Source: UBA7359 sp041689615 (GTDB lineage: Bacteria; Pseudomonadota; Gammaproteobacteria; Eutrophobiales; Eutrophobiaceae). Taken from it: a DNA stretch of 64,000 bases. The notes below the pieces were generated by a model. It made no database searches and was not told where the DNA came from. It worked only from the letters and a program-made list of their open reading frames with translations. The DNA lies in assembly GCA_041689615.1 (NCBI GenBank), contig JBDNFW010000026.1:84969-148968 (forward strand), read 5' to 3'. A program made the position numbers and the translations under genes. Numbering within the stretch: the stretch's first letter is position 1; each line of letters starts with the position of its first letter. This document shows, one piece after another, positions 17,167 through 25,556 of the stretch.

Positions 17167-17322
17167 ATATTATTTACACTATCGTTTGTGCGTCCTCTCG
17201 GCCTAGACTCCTGTGTCGCTCTCGGTCTCTGTTCCAGACTCGACTCTACCGATTACGTCCTGTAATCGTATCTCCTGCATCCAAGTCGTATACAAATAAC
17301 ATTACGTTCCTATAAATAAAAA
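17167..17322. other. Atypical spacer between pilin terminator and ABC ATPase gene
   Basis: About 110 bases here (roughly 17185-17290) are visibly richer in C and CT dinucleotides than the AT-rich surroundings. They hold a 7-bp perfect inverted repeat CGATTAC/GTAATCG (17250-17268) and a partly repeated CTCTCGG motif. No open frame or RNA gene was recognised. It lies at one boundary of the pilin-cyclase module and could be a junction scar or leader, which is speculation. Confidence 0.4.
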
Positions 17323-17343
17323 ATGCCCGCAATTCGCGGGCAT
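17323..17343 (-). terminator. Rho-independent terminator of the pilin gene
   Basis: ATGCCCGC and GCGGGCAT form a perfect 8-bp stem around a 5-base loop. On the minus strand it is followed by TTTTTATTTA. It sits 25 bases past the pilin stop codon and ends the pilin transcript as a single-gene unit. Confidence 0.92.
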
Positions 17344-17368
17344 ATTTTAAATCAAGTTTGATAATTTC

Positions 17369-18133
17369 TTAGTATAAAAATACCTGACTACAATCCTGAG
17401 CATCATCAAAAATATCATAAATATCTGTTACTGTTGTACCATCACCTGCAGGAGCCGCACCGGGCGCACCAGCTGCAGTAGTAGTGCAAGTTGCAAATTG
17501 CGGTGCAAAATTTGTCGTATCAAACTCCGTAGCAGTTCCATCAGCTGTGGTTAATCGTAATACGCCAGTATTTGGTAAACCGTCATCTACCTTAAGATCC
17601 AGTTCACGTGCAATATTAACTGGGACATTTCGACCTACATGCAGATTCAAACGTTGTGATGCAATACCTGTATAGCCATCATTTCGACTTAAGATTAGAG
17701 GGCCATTAAAAGCATTCACAGGTGCAACGGCTGCATAAAGTGCTTCACTTGCCGGAATTGCAGCTGCAGGTGTAAAACCACCACCCAGAAAATTAGACTT
17801 GGCCAGTTGTTCCCACGCTGCGGACGCTTCTTCACGTGTATTATCAATACGACCATTACCTTCCGTAGCAGCTCCCGCAGATGGTAAAGCAATTGCGACA
17901 CCGATGGCTTGCTGTGCAGCTAATCGCGGCCAATCACCCGGAACCTGTCGATAGCGATCTATAAAACCGTAGTATGCCGCTTGTATACCTGAATTTTGAT
18001 CAGCCAGATTACGTACTCGTGCACTGTTAATTAATTCCTGGCCTTTAAGTATGCCGCCCAGTAACAAGCCGATGATTACCAGAACAATGGCTATTTCTAC
18101 TAATGTAAAACCTTTTTGTTTATTAATTTTCAT
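17369..18133 (-). CDS. Type IV prepilin, likely the major pilin of the locus
   Basis: The 254-residue protein carries a class III prepilin leader: MKINKQKG, cleavage before FTLVEIAIVLVIIGLLLGG, with Glu5 present. The globular part includes FIDRYRQVPGDWPR, a motif common in one group of MSHA- and pseudopilin-like proteins, and two cysteines near the C-terminus (ATCTTT and AQDCSQ) that could form the D-loop disulfide. It is a stand-alone transcript with its own terminator and a sigma-54-type promoter upstream (18185-18199), divergent from the cyclase. The strong single-gene signals and its place beside the machinery operon make it the best candidate for the main pilin; this is inference. Confidence 0.88.
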   Translation of the reverse strand: MKINKQKGFTLVEIAIVLVIIGLLLGGILKGQELINSARVRNLADQNSGIQAAYYGFIDRYRQVPGDWPRLAAQQAIGVAIALPSAGAATEGNGRIDNTREEASAAWEQLAKSNFLGGGFTPAAAIPASEALYAAVAPVNAFNGPLILSRNDGYTGIASQRLNLHVGRNVPVNIARELDLKVDDGLPNTGVLRLTTADGTATEFDTTNFAPQFATCTTTAAGAPGAAPAGDGTTVTDIYDIFDDAQDCSQVFLY

Positions 18134-18184
18134 TTTCTTTTATTCTCCATATATAAACTTTTACTGCATTTGCTTAAGACTACA

Positions 18185-18199
18185 GCAGAGATCATGCCA
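18185..18199 (-). promoter_or_regulatory. Sigma-54-type promoter of the pilin gene
   Basis: The minus strand reads TGGCATGATCTCTGC. It has GG and GC with the exact -24/-12 spacing of the TGGCAC-N5-TTGC consensus, with the -12 box as CTGC. Predicted transcription starts near 18173, giving a 40-base leader before the ATG at 18133. Confidence 0.75.
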
Positions 18200-18263
18200 A
18201 AACATTAAGCGCTTGATTTTATTATAAATATTGCTCATTTGCTCAAGTTGTTTATCAGCAATA

Positions 18264-18299
18264 TGATGACATATCAACAATACTGTCGATATATCATCA
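18264..18299. promoter_or_regulatory. Palindrome between divergent sigma-54 promoters, candidate activator site
   Basis: TGATGACATATC (18264-18275) and GATATATCATCA (18288-18299) form 12-bp inverted arms with one mismatch around a 12-base centre. It lies about 109 bases upstream of the predicted pilin start and about 92 bases upstream of the predicted cyclase start. This is the usual distance for NtrC-type enhancer sites. The sigma-54 regulator at 36150-37592 is the obvious candidate to bind it. Confidence 0.6.
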
Positions 18300-18346
18300 A
18301 TTCATATTTAGGCACTTCTATAATAGTCATTCGCAATATGTTAGCT

Positions 18347-18361
18347 TGGCAAAAAAATTGC
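18347..18361 (+). promoter_or_regulatory. Sigma-54-type promoter of the cyclase gene
   Basis: TGGCAAAAAAATTGC matches the -24 (TGGCA) and -12 (TTGC) elements with perfect spacing. Transcription would begin near 18373, leaving about 38 bases before the ATG at 18411. Confidence 0.82.
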
Positions 18362-18410
18362 GGTATATATTAAAAAATCAAATCACAACAATTTATAAGA
18401 CATTAAATTG

Positions 18411-19664
18411 ATGCCTGTAATATCAAAAAATAACTTAATAAAGATATCGATTATCTTTATTGTATTCATCATTTTTCTATCCGGTGCAACTGGCCTGATT
18501 GAAATTACTATCAGTCAGAATCCTATCTTCAGTATTAACAGTAAGCTTTTTAATTCTTCAGGTAACTATAATCTGGCACTTGGTAACATACTGCTAAGCA
18601 AAGAATTTAGCTTATTATTGATATCTGGTTTACTGTTAACAGTTGCCTTGCCCCTATTAGCGCCATTAAAAGCATTCATACTGACCTTTGTATTATTGCT
18701 GTTTACCTTTTTTCTAGCTTCTTACAGCGCAAATGTTGGATTAATACCATTAGAATATTGCTTCTTGACCATACTGGTTATTTATATCGTTAATGTATTA
18801 ATCAGTTATGTTTTTGAAATACATTCAAAACAAAAATTAATGGAAACATTTGGACAGTACATCCCGCCTCATCTCGTTAATGAATTAAGTCGGTTGCCAA
18901 AAGAACTTTCTCTGGAAGGCGAATCGAAAACACTCACCGTTTTCTTTTGCGATTTACAAAGTTTCACCAGTATTTCAGAAGAACTAAATCCAAAACAGTT
19001 GAATAGGCTACTCAATGAGTACTTTACTGTGATGACGGAGATATTGTTTAAACATGAAGGAACTATTGATAAATATATTGGTGATGCAATCATGGCTTTC
19101 TGGAATGCGCCAACAAAACAAGATGCGCATGCCCAGCGCTCTGTTGAAGCTGCACTGGAAATGGATCTCGCTATAAAAGAACTTGCAAAAACCTTTATTA
19201 CACGCGGTTGGCCTGGACTAAAGATGGGAATTGGTATTAATACAGGTCGAGCGAACGTGGGTAATATGGGTTCCAAGTATCGCATGACATATACCGCCAT
19301 AGGTGATGCGGTTAATCTGGCTTCGCGCATTGAATCGCTCACCCGAACCTATCAAGTTCCGATCATTATCAGTGAACATACGCATAAACAATTAGATGGA
19401 ATCTGTTGCAGAGAACTAGATCGGGTACAAGTTCGTGGAAAAAAACAATTAACCAGACTATTTCAACCCTTAGGTTATGAGCATGAAGTCGACAATCGAT
19501 TAAAGGAAAAATTAATACTACATACAGAAGCGATTGAACTCTATTATGACAAAAAATATAAGAATGCCAGTCGCTTATTTAAGGAAATTTATGAATTAGA
19601 TAGGGAGGATAAATACTACAAAGCAATGCTAAAGAAAATAATGGAACAACAAGATATCGTTTAA
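18411..19664 (+). CDS. Membrane-bound class III adenylate cyclase
   Basis: This 417-residue protein has an N-terminal membrane part with about four hydrophobic segments (to residue 136), then a class III nucleotide cyclase domain. Metal ligands are Asp181 (FFCDLQSFTS) and Asp225 (DKYIGDAIMAFWN). The base-selecting pair is Lys221 and Thr295 (MTYTAIGD), indicating ATP rather than GTP. Transition-state residues Asn302 and Arg306 are in NLASRIES. The catalytic domain resembles those attached to CHASE2 sensors, but only the membrane helices are kept here. The ATG at 18411 is preferred over the preceding TTG. It is transcribed from a sigma-54-type promoter divergent to the pilin, so pilus expression and cAMP production look co-regulated. 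Confidence 0.9.
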   Translation: MPVISKNNLIKISIIFIVFIIFLSGATGLIEITISQNPIFSINSKLFNSSGNYNLALGNILLSKEFSLLLISGLLLTVALPLLAPLKAFILTFVLLLFTFFLASYSANVGLIPLEYCFLTILVIYIVNVLISYVFEIHSKQKLMETFGQYIPPHLVNELSRLPKELSLEGESKTLTVFFCDLQSFTSISEELNPKQLNRLLNEYFTVMTEILFKHEGTIDKYIGDAIMAFWNAPTKQDAHAQRSVEAALEMDLAIKELAKTFITRGWPGLKMGIGINTGRANVGNMGSKYRMTYTAIGDAVNLASRIESLTRTYQVPIIISEHTHKQLDGICCRELDRVQVRGKKQLTRLFQPLGYEHEVDNRLKEKLILHTEAIELYYDKKYKNASRLFKEIYELDREDKYYKAMLKKIMEQQDIV

Positions 19665-19669
19665 CTTAA

Positions 19670-20395
19670 CTATTCCTGATTTTGCCGTTGTTTAATTTCT
19701 TCTAATCGTTGGCCAAGAAATTCTCTCTGATGTGGGTCTTTTAGTTCACCGCTTTCAAGTAAACCGCCAATAAGTACCATTGCACTTTCCAGTTCACCCA
19801 TATCTTCCAGTACAAAAATTTCCATTTGTTTTGCCCAATAAGGGACATTGTCACCTTTAGCATATTGTCGAATTAGCCGCGCATTTTCGAGCGCCAATTG
19901 CTTATCTTTAATTTGATGTTTAGCGACATATACTGCATGAGCCATAAATGGCCAGCGTTCATTTGGTTTTTCAATAAATCTTTCACCTGTGTAACGGATC
20001 ATTTTTCTTTGCTTACCTTCATCCGATACCAGAGAATAAAATCGAATTGCTGCTAATAACGGATATTGGGTTTTATTATCAAGTTCTAATATTAGATCTA
20101 ACCATTCAATCACTCTATCGTAATTTAAATCTTTCAAAGGAATACTGATGCCAGGTTGATTATCAAACGACTGTAACCAGAGCATGCTGATTTTTGCTGC
20201 TGTAATAGGATCATCAAGGCTAACAAGTTTTACATAAGAAGCCTGAGGGGGTTTTGGCAACTCATTACGCGTAACTTCTAACTTGCTAAACGATAAATGC
20301 CAAAGACATTGCAAAAATAGACTTAATAATAAAACAAACCAGATACTTTTAGGGACATAAGAAACATCTTTGGTTTGAGCGACATAAAGCTTCAT
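19670..20395 (-). CDS. Membrane-anchored helical-repeat protein of unknown function
   Basis: From the preferred ATG at 20395 this is a 241-residue protein with one N-terminal membrane helix (SIWFVLLLSLFLQCLWHLSF) and an alpha-helical remainder resembling TPR repeats (WPFMAHAVYVAKHQIKDKQ, ALENARLIRQYAKGDNVPYW, LEDMGELESAMVLIGGLLES). I do not recognise the family. It starts 10 bases after the permease gene, so the two are probably one operon and this may be an accessory subunit of the ABC exporter. It converges on the cyclase gene with a 5-base gap. Confidence 0.7.
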   Translation of the reverse strand: MKLYVAQTKDVSYVPKSIWFVLLLSLFLQCLWHLSFSKLEVTRNELPKPPQASYVKLVSLDDPITAAKISMLWLQSFDNQPGISIPLKDLNYDRVIEWLDLILELDNKTQYPLLAAIRFYSLVSDEGKQRKMIRYTGERFIEKPNERWPFMAHAVYVAKHQIKDKQLALENARLIRQYAKGDNVPYWAKQMEIFVLEDMGELESAMVLIGGLLESGELKDPHQREFLGQRLEEIKQRQNQE

Positions 20396-20405
20396 ATCTT
20401 TATTT

Positions 20406-21179
20406 TTATAATTCTTTTCTATATAAATCAAACAAGGCAATACTTGATAAAAGAATAACGTAAATTAAAGTCTGGCCGGCAACTATAAGCATGTCTGCTT
20501 TTACATCAGATAAATATATCAGCCAGCCAGTTTGTGTAAATTTATAAAGATCAGGAATGATATAAGCAATAATGTCCAGTAAGCTATTTATAAATTGATG
20601 ACTGAACGTACTCGATGCAATAATTGGAGAATCACTTATTAATTGAATTGCCTCTATCGATCTGGACAGAATATAGAATGCAATCACAACACTGAATGAA
20701 ATCGTAATGCTGTTAAACGAAAACAGACATAACAAACTTAATGAAATAATAATTAATAACTCACAAAATAGTGACAATGACCATAATATTACTAAATCAG
20801 CTTGAGCATAGAAACATAAACAGCCGGCACTCATTAGTGCAATAAGAAATGCAACAACTGAAAATCCGGCAAATTTGCCAAAATAATAGGATGATCGTGG
20901 AACAGGATGTGAAAGAATCAACTCGAAGCCTTTATCATTAAATTCCCGAACCATGCTTGTAATAACAAATAAACCCATTGTAAATACAGAAAATAGTCGC
21001 AAAGCTGAAGCGAGGAGTGCTGACTGCATCTGGGCACCTTCCGTAATAGCAAGTTCACCGATAAACATTGATACTAAAAAAAGAGCAATGACACCCATAA
21101 AAATAAAGATAAGAAATTTATCCCGTATGGCTTCCCAAATTGAATATTTGGCTATTGTCAGTAATAGATTATGATTCAT
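20406..21179 (-). CDS. ABC-2-type transporter permease
   Basis: This 257-residue integral membrane protein has about six hydrophobic segments. It starts with the amphipathic MNHNLLLTIAKYSIWEAIRD typical of ABC-2 permeases and includes the conserved cytoplasmic segment FNDKGFELILSHPVPRSSYY between the first helices. It has no ATPase domain. The ATP-binding gene at 16441-17166 is the nearest candidate partner. It is divergent from the histidine kinase gene at 21253, with 73 bases between. Confidence 0.83.
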   Translation of the reverse strand: MNHNLLLTIAKYSIWEAIRDKFLIFIFMGVIALFLVSMFIGELAITEGAQMQSALLASALRLFSVFTMGLFVITSMVREFNDKGFELILSHPVPRSSYYFGKFAGFSVVAFLIALMSAGCLCFYAQADLVILWSLSLFCELLIIISLSLLCLFSFNSITISFSVVIAFYILSRSIEAIQLISDSPIIASSTFSHQFINSLLDIIAYIIPDLYKFTQTGWLIYLSDVKADMLIVAGQTLIYVILLSSIALFDLYRKEL

Positions 21180-21194
21180 ATGTATAAGATTCTT

Positions 21195-21214
21195 TAACTT
21201 AACCCTGTAAGTTA
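21195..21214. promoter_or_regulatory. Inverted repeat between divergent permease and histidine kinase genes
   Basis: TAACTTA and TAAGTTA form a perfect 7-bp dyad around ACCCTG, centred in the 73-base divergent intergenic region. It could be an operator for either gene; no sigma-54-type sequence is visible here. Confidence 0.35.
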
Positions 21215-21252
21215 GCTAATATAGCAAAAAACTAACGTCTAAAAGCTTATTT

Positions 21253-22944
21253 ATGACCACTTTTATACATAAATTAATTAAAAAAAGAGAACTTATTGTT
21301 CTCGTAATGATGTTAGAAATGCTGCACCTGTCAATCTGGATTGATTTTGGCAGCATCGTTTCGCGTTTATTTATGCTGAGTCATCTTGGTCTTTTTTTAC
21401 TATGGCAGCCTGTGTGGCGTGGCGATGAAAAACTTAGTACTGAAAACACCATCCTTTTTATTGTTTTTACTCTTGCTCTAACTATTTGGTTAAATCTTTG
21501 GTTACTCTTTGCCTGGTTAATTCTATTAATTGGCTTTATCAGCGGTCGCGTTACTTTAGACAATAATGAAAGAACCATTTATGTCTTTGCTTTGGGATTT
21601 CTTGTAATAGAATTGCTCTTCGCCTGTGTGCCCGAATTGGCAAATGTTAATATTGAAAACAAGCGATTCTTTTATCTTTTACTTCCTGTTCTTCCACTAT
21701 TAATGCTTGTTTTTCCAAGCACAAAATCAGAACACCAAGTTCGTATGGTAGATTTCATCCACACGATAACAGCGTCCATGCTTACAAGTTTGGTTGCTCT
21801 GGGAAGTTTGTTAATCATGTTTATCAATGAAACATCCTATTTTACTGCATTGACTCAAACTTCGGTTGCTATTGGTGGATTTATCATATGCATAAGCTGG
21901 TTAATAACATCGCAGTCTCGTTTCAGTGGTGTTACTCAATTATGGTCTAGCTACATGCTGAACATAGGAACGCCTCTTGAACAATGGTTAACTGAATTAT
22001 CACGCTTTTCTCAACAACAAAATAAACCAGAAGAATTTTTAAAAATTGCTATTAATGAATTACTAACATTAACATGGATCAATGGAATCAGGTGGGCAAG
22101 CATTGACTCAAAAGGAGAAATCGGAAAAATTACCAAACATAGTACACAGTTTAATACTAATAACCTTACCATAGATATTTATACTAATAACTTAATGGGG
22201 GGTACGTTATATGCACATTGCAACTTACTCGTACAGTTAGTTGAAAATTTTTATATCGCCAAGCTTAGAGAGAAAACACTAACACAGCAAACCCATCTAA
22301 AAGCAATTTATGAAACTGGGGCGCGAATAACACACGACATTAAGAACCTACTACAGTCGCTGCAAGCCATTACCAGTATTATTACGCATGACTCCAGTGG
22401 TTCCAGTCTTGAAGTATCACAACAAGTCTTAAAAAGACAATTACCAAATTTAACTCAACGATTGCAACTGGCATTAGATAAATTACAAACGCCTGAAGAT
22501 TATGATATAGAAGAAATTTATCTTAAAGACTGGTGGGCTGATATTAAGAAAAGAAATTCACATAATAAAAAAATAGTACTCCAACAAGAAATTCACACTG
22601 ACCCAACTATCCCTGTCGATTTATTTGATAGCGTCGTTGATAATTTACTTGAGAACATTCAGGCCAAGCAAATGAACGAACCAGAAATTGATATCACAAT
22701 CACCCTTGTTTGTAATGAAAATATGATCAGTGTCACTGTTTGTGACTCAGGCAACATGATTCCAGAAAATATTTCCAGAGAGTTATTATCAAGTGTTATT
22801 AGATCCGATAATGGATTAGGTATCGGTTTATATCAGGCAAGTAAGCATGCTGGAAAATTTGGTTACGATTTAAAATTGGTTAATAACCAACACGGGAGAG
22901 TTTGTTTCGAATTAACTTCACAACAATATAATGAGAATGACTAA
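21253..22944 (+). CDS. Membrane sensor histidine kinase
   Basis: The 563-residue protein has an N-terminal block of about seven or eight membrane helices (to residue 220) and a GAF-like middle portion. It then has a kinase core with the phosphorylated histidine in ARITHDIKNLLQSLQAI and an ATPase domain (VVDNLLENIQAK, CDSGNMIPENISRE, DNGLGIGLYQASKHA). The HDIKNL H-box and overall architecture recall PrsK-type kinases that partner sigma-54 regulators. No receiver gene is adjacent; the nearest regulator is at the head of the pilus operon (36150-37592). Its last 4 bases overlap the convergent minor pilin gene. The pairing is inferred. Confidence 0.87.
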   Translation: MTTFIHKLIKKRELIVLVMMLEMLHLSIWIDFGSIVSRLFMLSHLGLFLLWQPVWRGDEKLSTENTILFIVFTLALTIWLNLWLLFAWLILLIGFISGRVTLDNNERTIYVFALGFLVIELLFACVPELANVNIENKRFFYLLLPVLPLLMLVFPSTKSEHQVRMVDFIHTITASMLTSLVALGSLLIMFINETSYFTALTQTSVAIGGFIICISWLITSQSRFSGVTQLWSSYMLNIGTPLEQWLTELSRFSQQQNKPEEFLKIAINELLTLTWINGIRWASIDSKGEIGKITKHSTQFNTNNLTIDIYTNNLMGGTLYAHCNLLVQLVENFYIAKLREKTLTQQTHLKAIYETGARITHDIKNLLQSLQAITSIITHDSSGSSLEVSQQVLKRQLPNLTQRLQLALDKLQTPEDYDIEEIYLKDWWADIKKRNSHNKKIVLQQEIHTDPTIPVDLFDSVVDNLLENIQAKQMNEPEIDITITLVCNENMISVTVCDSGNMIPENISRELLSSVIRSDNGLGIGLYQASKHAGKFGYDLKLVNNQHGRVCFELTSQQYNEND

Positions 22945-23732
22945 GGTAATACTTCTGCCTTAACCATTCTATTCATCAATATATTCGGTGAAATCCACAT
23001 TACAATATCATCAAACTCACAAAGCACATTAGACTCATCAGCATCATCCGTACAACCTGCCGCACCTTCAGAAAAGCTGCGCGAATAAAAATTATTATTT
23101 GTATTCGCATCATCATTTTCAGCTTCATCAGTAAGCGGCGTAGTTGCTGTCAATACCGTATTATTAATCGTTGTCGCACCTAAACTATTTCTTCCGTGTG
23201 AAACAATAACTGCGGGAACTAAAGTTGCGGCTGTGAATGGTGTCTTAGACTCAATAGCACCACCATTATTAGCATCTCCCCGGCTTAATATAGTTATACC
23301 CCCCAATGTCTGACATAAATCAAAGTCTCCAGCAGCCCCAGCATCATTAGAGCAAATACCATTATCAAAGGTCGTAAATGCAGGAGTATTTACATGATAT
23401 TTAAATCGATTTCCCCAAACATCGCCTTGAATGCTTAATCCCAAGGTCTGCCACGGCAACCAACCATCTCCTGTTGCTGCCGTACATGTTCCCGATGTTG
23501 TTGGATCAGAAACACCATCACCATTGGTATCTGGACATGGTAAATATCTATTAATAACAGCGAACCCATATAAGGATTCCATAATGTCATTCATCGTATC
23601 TATAGTTTGTTGTCGTTCCTGTGACTCTATCTGCGTACCAACCGGTCCTAATAATCCGACCATAAGTAAACTAATAATGAATAGAACGACAGAAAGTTCT
23701 ATTAAGGTAAAACCATGTATTTTTTTATTCAT
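22941..23732 (-). CDS. Minor pilin with LPCPD and EF-hand-like motif
   Basis: This is a 263-residue prepilin: MNKKIHG then FTLIELSVVLFIISLLMVGL, with Glu5. The mature head contains INRYLPCPDTNGDGVSD, an LPCPD motif followed by a DxNxDGxxD-like acidic loop that could bind calcium. It has several further cysteines and a C-terminal FDDIVMWISPNILMNRMV, a segment seen in related minor pilins. It is the last gene of the operon, beginning immediately after the stop of the 603-residue protein. It is likely a minor pilin of the tip complex; the function is not known in detail. Confidence 0.82.
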   Translation of the reverse strand: MNKKIHGFTLIELSVVLFIISLLMVGLLGPVGTQIESQERQQTIDTMNDIMESLYGFAVINRYLPCPDTNGDGVSDPTTSGTCTAATGDGWLPWQTLGLSIQGDVWGNRFKYHVNTPAFTTFDNGICSNDAGAAGDFDLCQTLGGITILSRGDANNGGAIESKTPFTAATLVPAVIVSHGRNSLGATTINNTVLTATTPLTDEAENDDANTNNNFYSRSFSEGAAGCTDDADESNVLCEFDDIVMWISPNILMNRMVKAEVLP

Positions 23733-25544
23733 TTATGGTCCCGTTGAAATTACACGTGTTTGGTCATTATATATATTCGTAGGGGTATTTTTTAAAAAAG
23801 TATCATCAAGATTAGTATTCTCAATATTATCAAAATAATCCGTTAATAAACCGCTAGGTCTTGCTGCATTAAGATCACCACCAGCAGATAATACGTTAGC
23901 GCGGACATTATTTATTAACGTACCATTTCTATTCACTGTAAGACATGCTGTGACAAGAGACAGACAATCTTGTCCTGCCGCAGTATCTCCTGGCAAGGGC
24001 TCACCTGATGCATAAGCGACATAAATCAAATTCTGCCAATCATTAGCAACAAACCATTCAGGTAATTCACTATCATCAATATCCAAGTCATATTGAATTC
24101 CTGTAGCTCTGAAACTACCTGTAGTACCCGCTACGAAGTTTATAGAGCCTCCACCTATCGTGCTTATTATTGGAGTTAAACAATCTCCAGGAGTACCTCC
24201 TGTATAAACGTCTCGAACCTCGACTGCATTATTCTGGACAGGAAGATCATTTAAACTGACATCGCGTGTTCTTGTAACGAGGTTTGTTGGATTATTGACG
24301 CTTGCAGTTCCTAAGTATTCTGGAATGTTAACATTGTAATTTCTGGTACAAGTAGCGTTTCCACATCCTTGATCACAAACTACAGTTGACATCAATACCC
24401 AACCAGCGGTGGCACAATCGACTGTATCTTTATTTGTCCAAGTGCAATCAACTGGTGGCGTTGTTACCTGTGTTATTTGAGGATATAAAGGATCAATACA
24501 ATCGACATTTCTTAGACAATCTGCCGGTAATGTACCCCATGGAAAATTGCTAGTCGTCGCTGTGCCAGGGTCGGTATGCCATATCCATCCAACCGCTGAT
24601 TGAAAAGGGTTTCTTCCAACAATATTCGAACCTGCACCCACTTCGACAGAATCTGGATCATTCGACCAATGGTAGGGTAAATGTCCCTGCACTGTATTTA
24701 ATGTGCCTCTGAATGTTGACACAGATGGATCTGCAAAAGGACTTAACCACGGATAAGCTGCATATGTAGCTTGATAATCATTTATAGTATTTTGTACGTC
24801 AGTGAGTACTCTTTTCTCAACCAAAGTCATTAATTCCAGGCGAGTAATAGTTACAAGTTTGTCATTAAAAATATTTGAATCCCCAGTTGCATCTCTGGTG
24901 ACAAAGTTTGCATCAAGATCATTATTGTCGGCTTCAAGATAATTACTTATTTCAACAGTTATATCTGTTATGGAAGGATCTCTATTTTGACCGATGACTG
25001 GTTCGCCAGGTGCAAGAATAATCGCGACGATATCATCAATATCACCATCCGCCACAACATCAATAACACCATTAATATTTACATCTATATTAAGTTGACC
25101 AGGTGTATCACTATTTAATGGTTGTAATCCAGCAAAATTTCGAAAATTATCTGAAAGTACATACCATAATTTTTGTCCGCTAGCGTCCTTTAGTTCACTT
25201 ACATTTAATGTTTCATTTGGAAACCTTCCGATTGTTCGATTGGTAGGACCAGCCAATGCACATCCACCTTCTGCATCACCATCATTATCAAGATCCGGGC
25301 AAGGCAAATATCCAGGACTTGCATTAGCATTGATTTTATCTGGATAGGTTATCGCATACCCCATTAGTACTTGCTTTGCTTCTGCTAAAACTCTACTTGT
25401 TACTAAATCTCTTGTGTATGGTTTTCTTGCATTGTTTAATTTACTTACCAAAGCATAAGATACAGCAGAAACAAGAAGCAACATAAAAATCAACATCGCG
25501 GCACCATGCTGTGATTTATATTTGACTGTAAAACTTAAGGTCAT
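23733..25544 (-). CDS. Large GspK/PilX-like minor pilin, candidate tip protein
   Basis: The 603-residue protein starts with a leader ending in SQHG, followed by the hydrophobic AAMLIFMLLLVSAVSYALVS. It has the prepilin-type glycine but no glutamate at position 5, as in GspK and PilX tip pilins. A helical spine (TSRVLAEAKQVLMGYAI) leads to GYLPCPDLDNDGDAEGG, an LPCPD motif plus an acidic loop shared with the next gene. The remainder is a large, Asp/Asn/Thr-rich beta-type region with many cysteines, for example a CDQGCGNATC cluster. Its size and lack of Glu5 suggest it caps the pilus and may act in adhesion. It lies 12 bases after the MshK-like gene. Confidence 0.75.
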   Translation of the reverse strand: MTLSFTVKYKSQHGAAMLIFMLLLVSAVSYALVSKLNNARKPYTRDLVTSRVLAEAKQVLMGYAITYPDKINANASPGYLPCPDLDNDGDAEGGCALAGPTNRTIGRFPNETLNVSELKDASGQKLWYVLSDNFRNFAGLQPLNSDTPGQLNIDVNINGVIDVVADGDIDDIVAIILAPGEPVIGQNRDPSITDITVEISNYLEADNNDLDANFVTRDATGDSNIFNDKLVTITRLELMTLVEKRVLTDVQNTINDYQATYAAYPWLSPFADPSVSTFRGTLNTVQGHLPYHWSNDPDSVEVGAGSNIVGRNPFQSAVGWIWHTDPGTATTSNFPWGTLPADCLRNVDCIDPLYPQITQVTTPPVDCTWTNKDTVDCATAGWVLMSTVVCDQGCGNATCTRNYNVNIPEYLGTASVNNPTNLVTRTRDVSLNDLPVQNNAVEVRDVYTGGTPGDCLTPIISTIGGGSINFVAGTTGSFRATGIQYDLDIDDSELPEWFVANDWQNLIYVAYASGEPLPGDTAAGQDCLSLVTACLTVNRNGTLINNVRANVLSAGGDLNAARPSGLLTDYFDNIENTNLDDTFLKNTPTNIYNDQTRVISTGP

Positions 25545-25556
25545 GACCTTTTAAAT

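Noticed and set aside
18408..18410. TTG start of the cyclase
   Set aside because: The ATG directly following at 18411 is the simpler start and nothing upstream favours the TTG.
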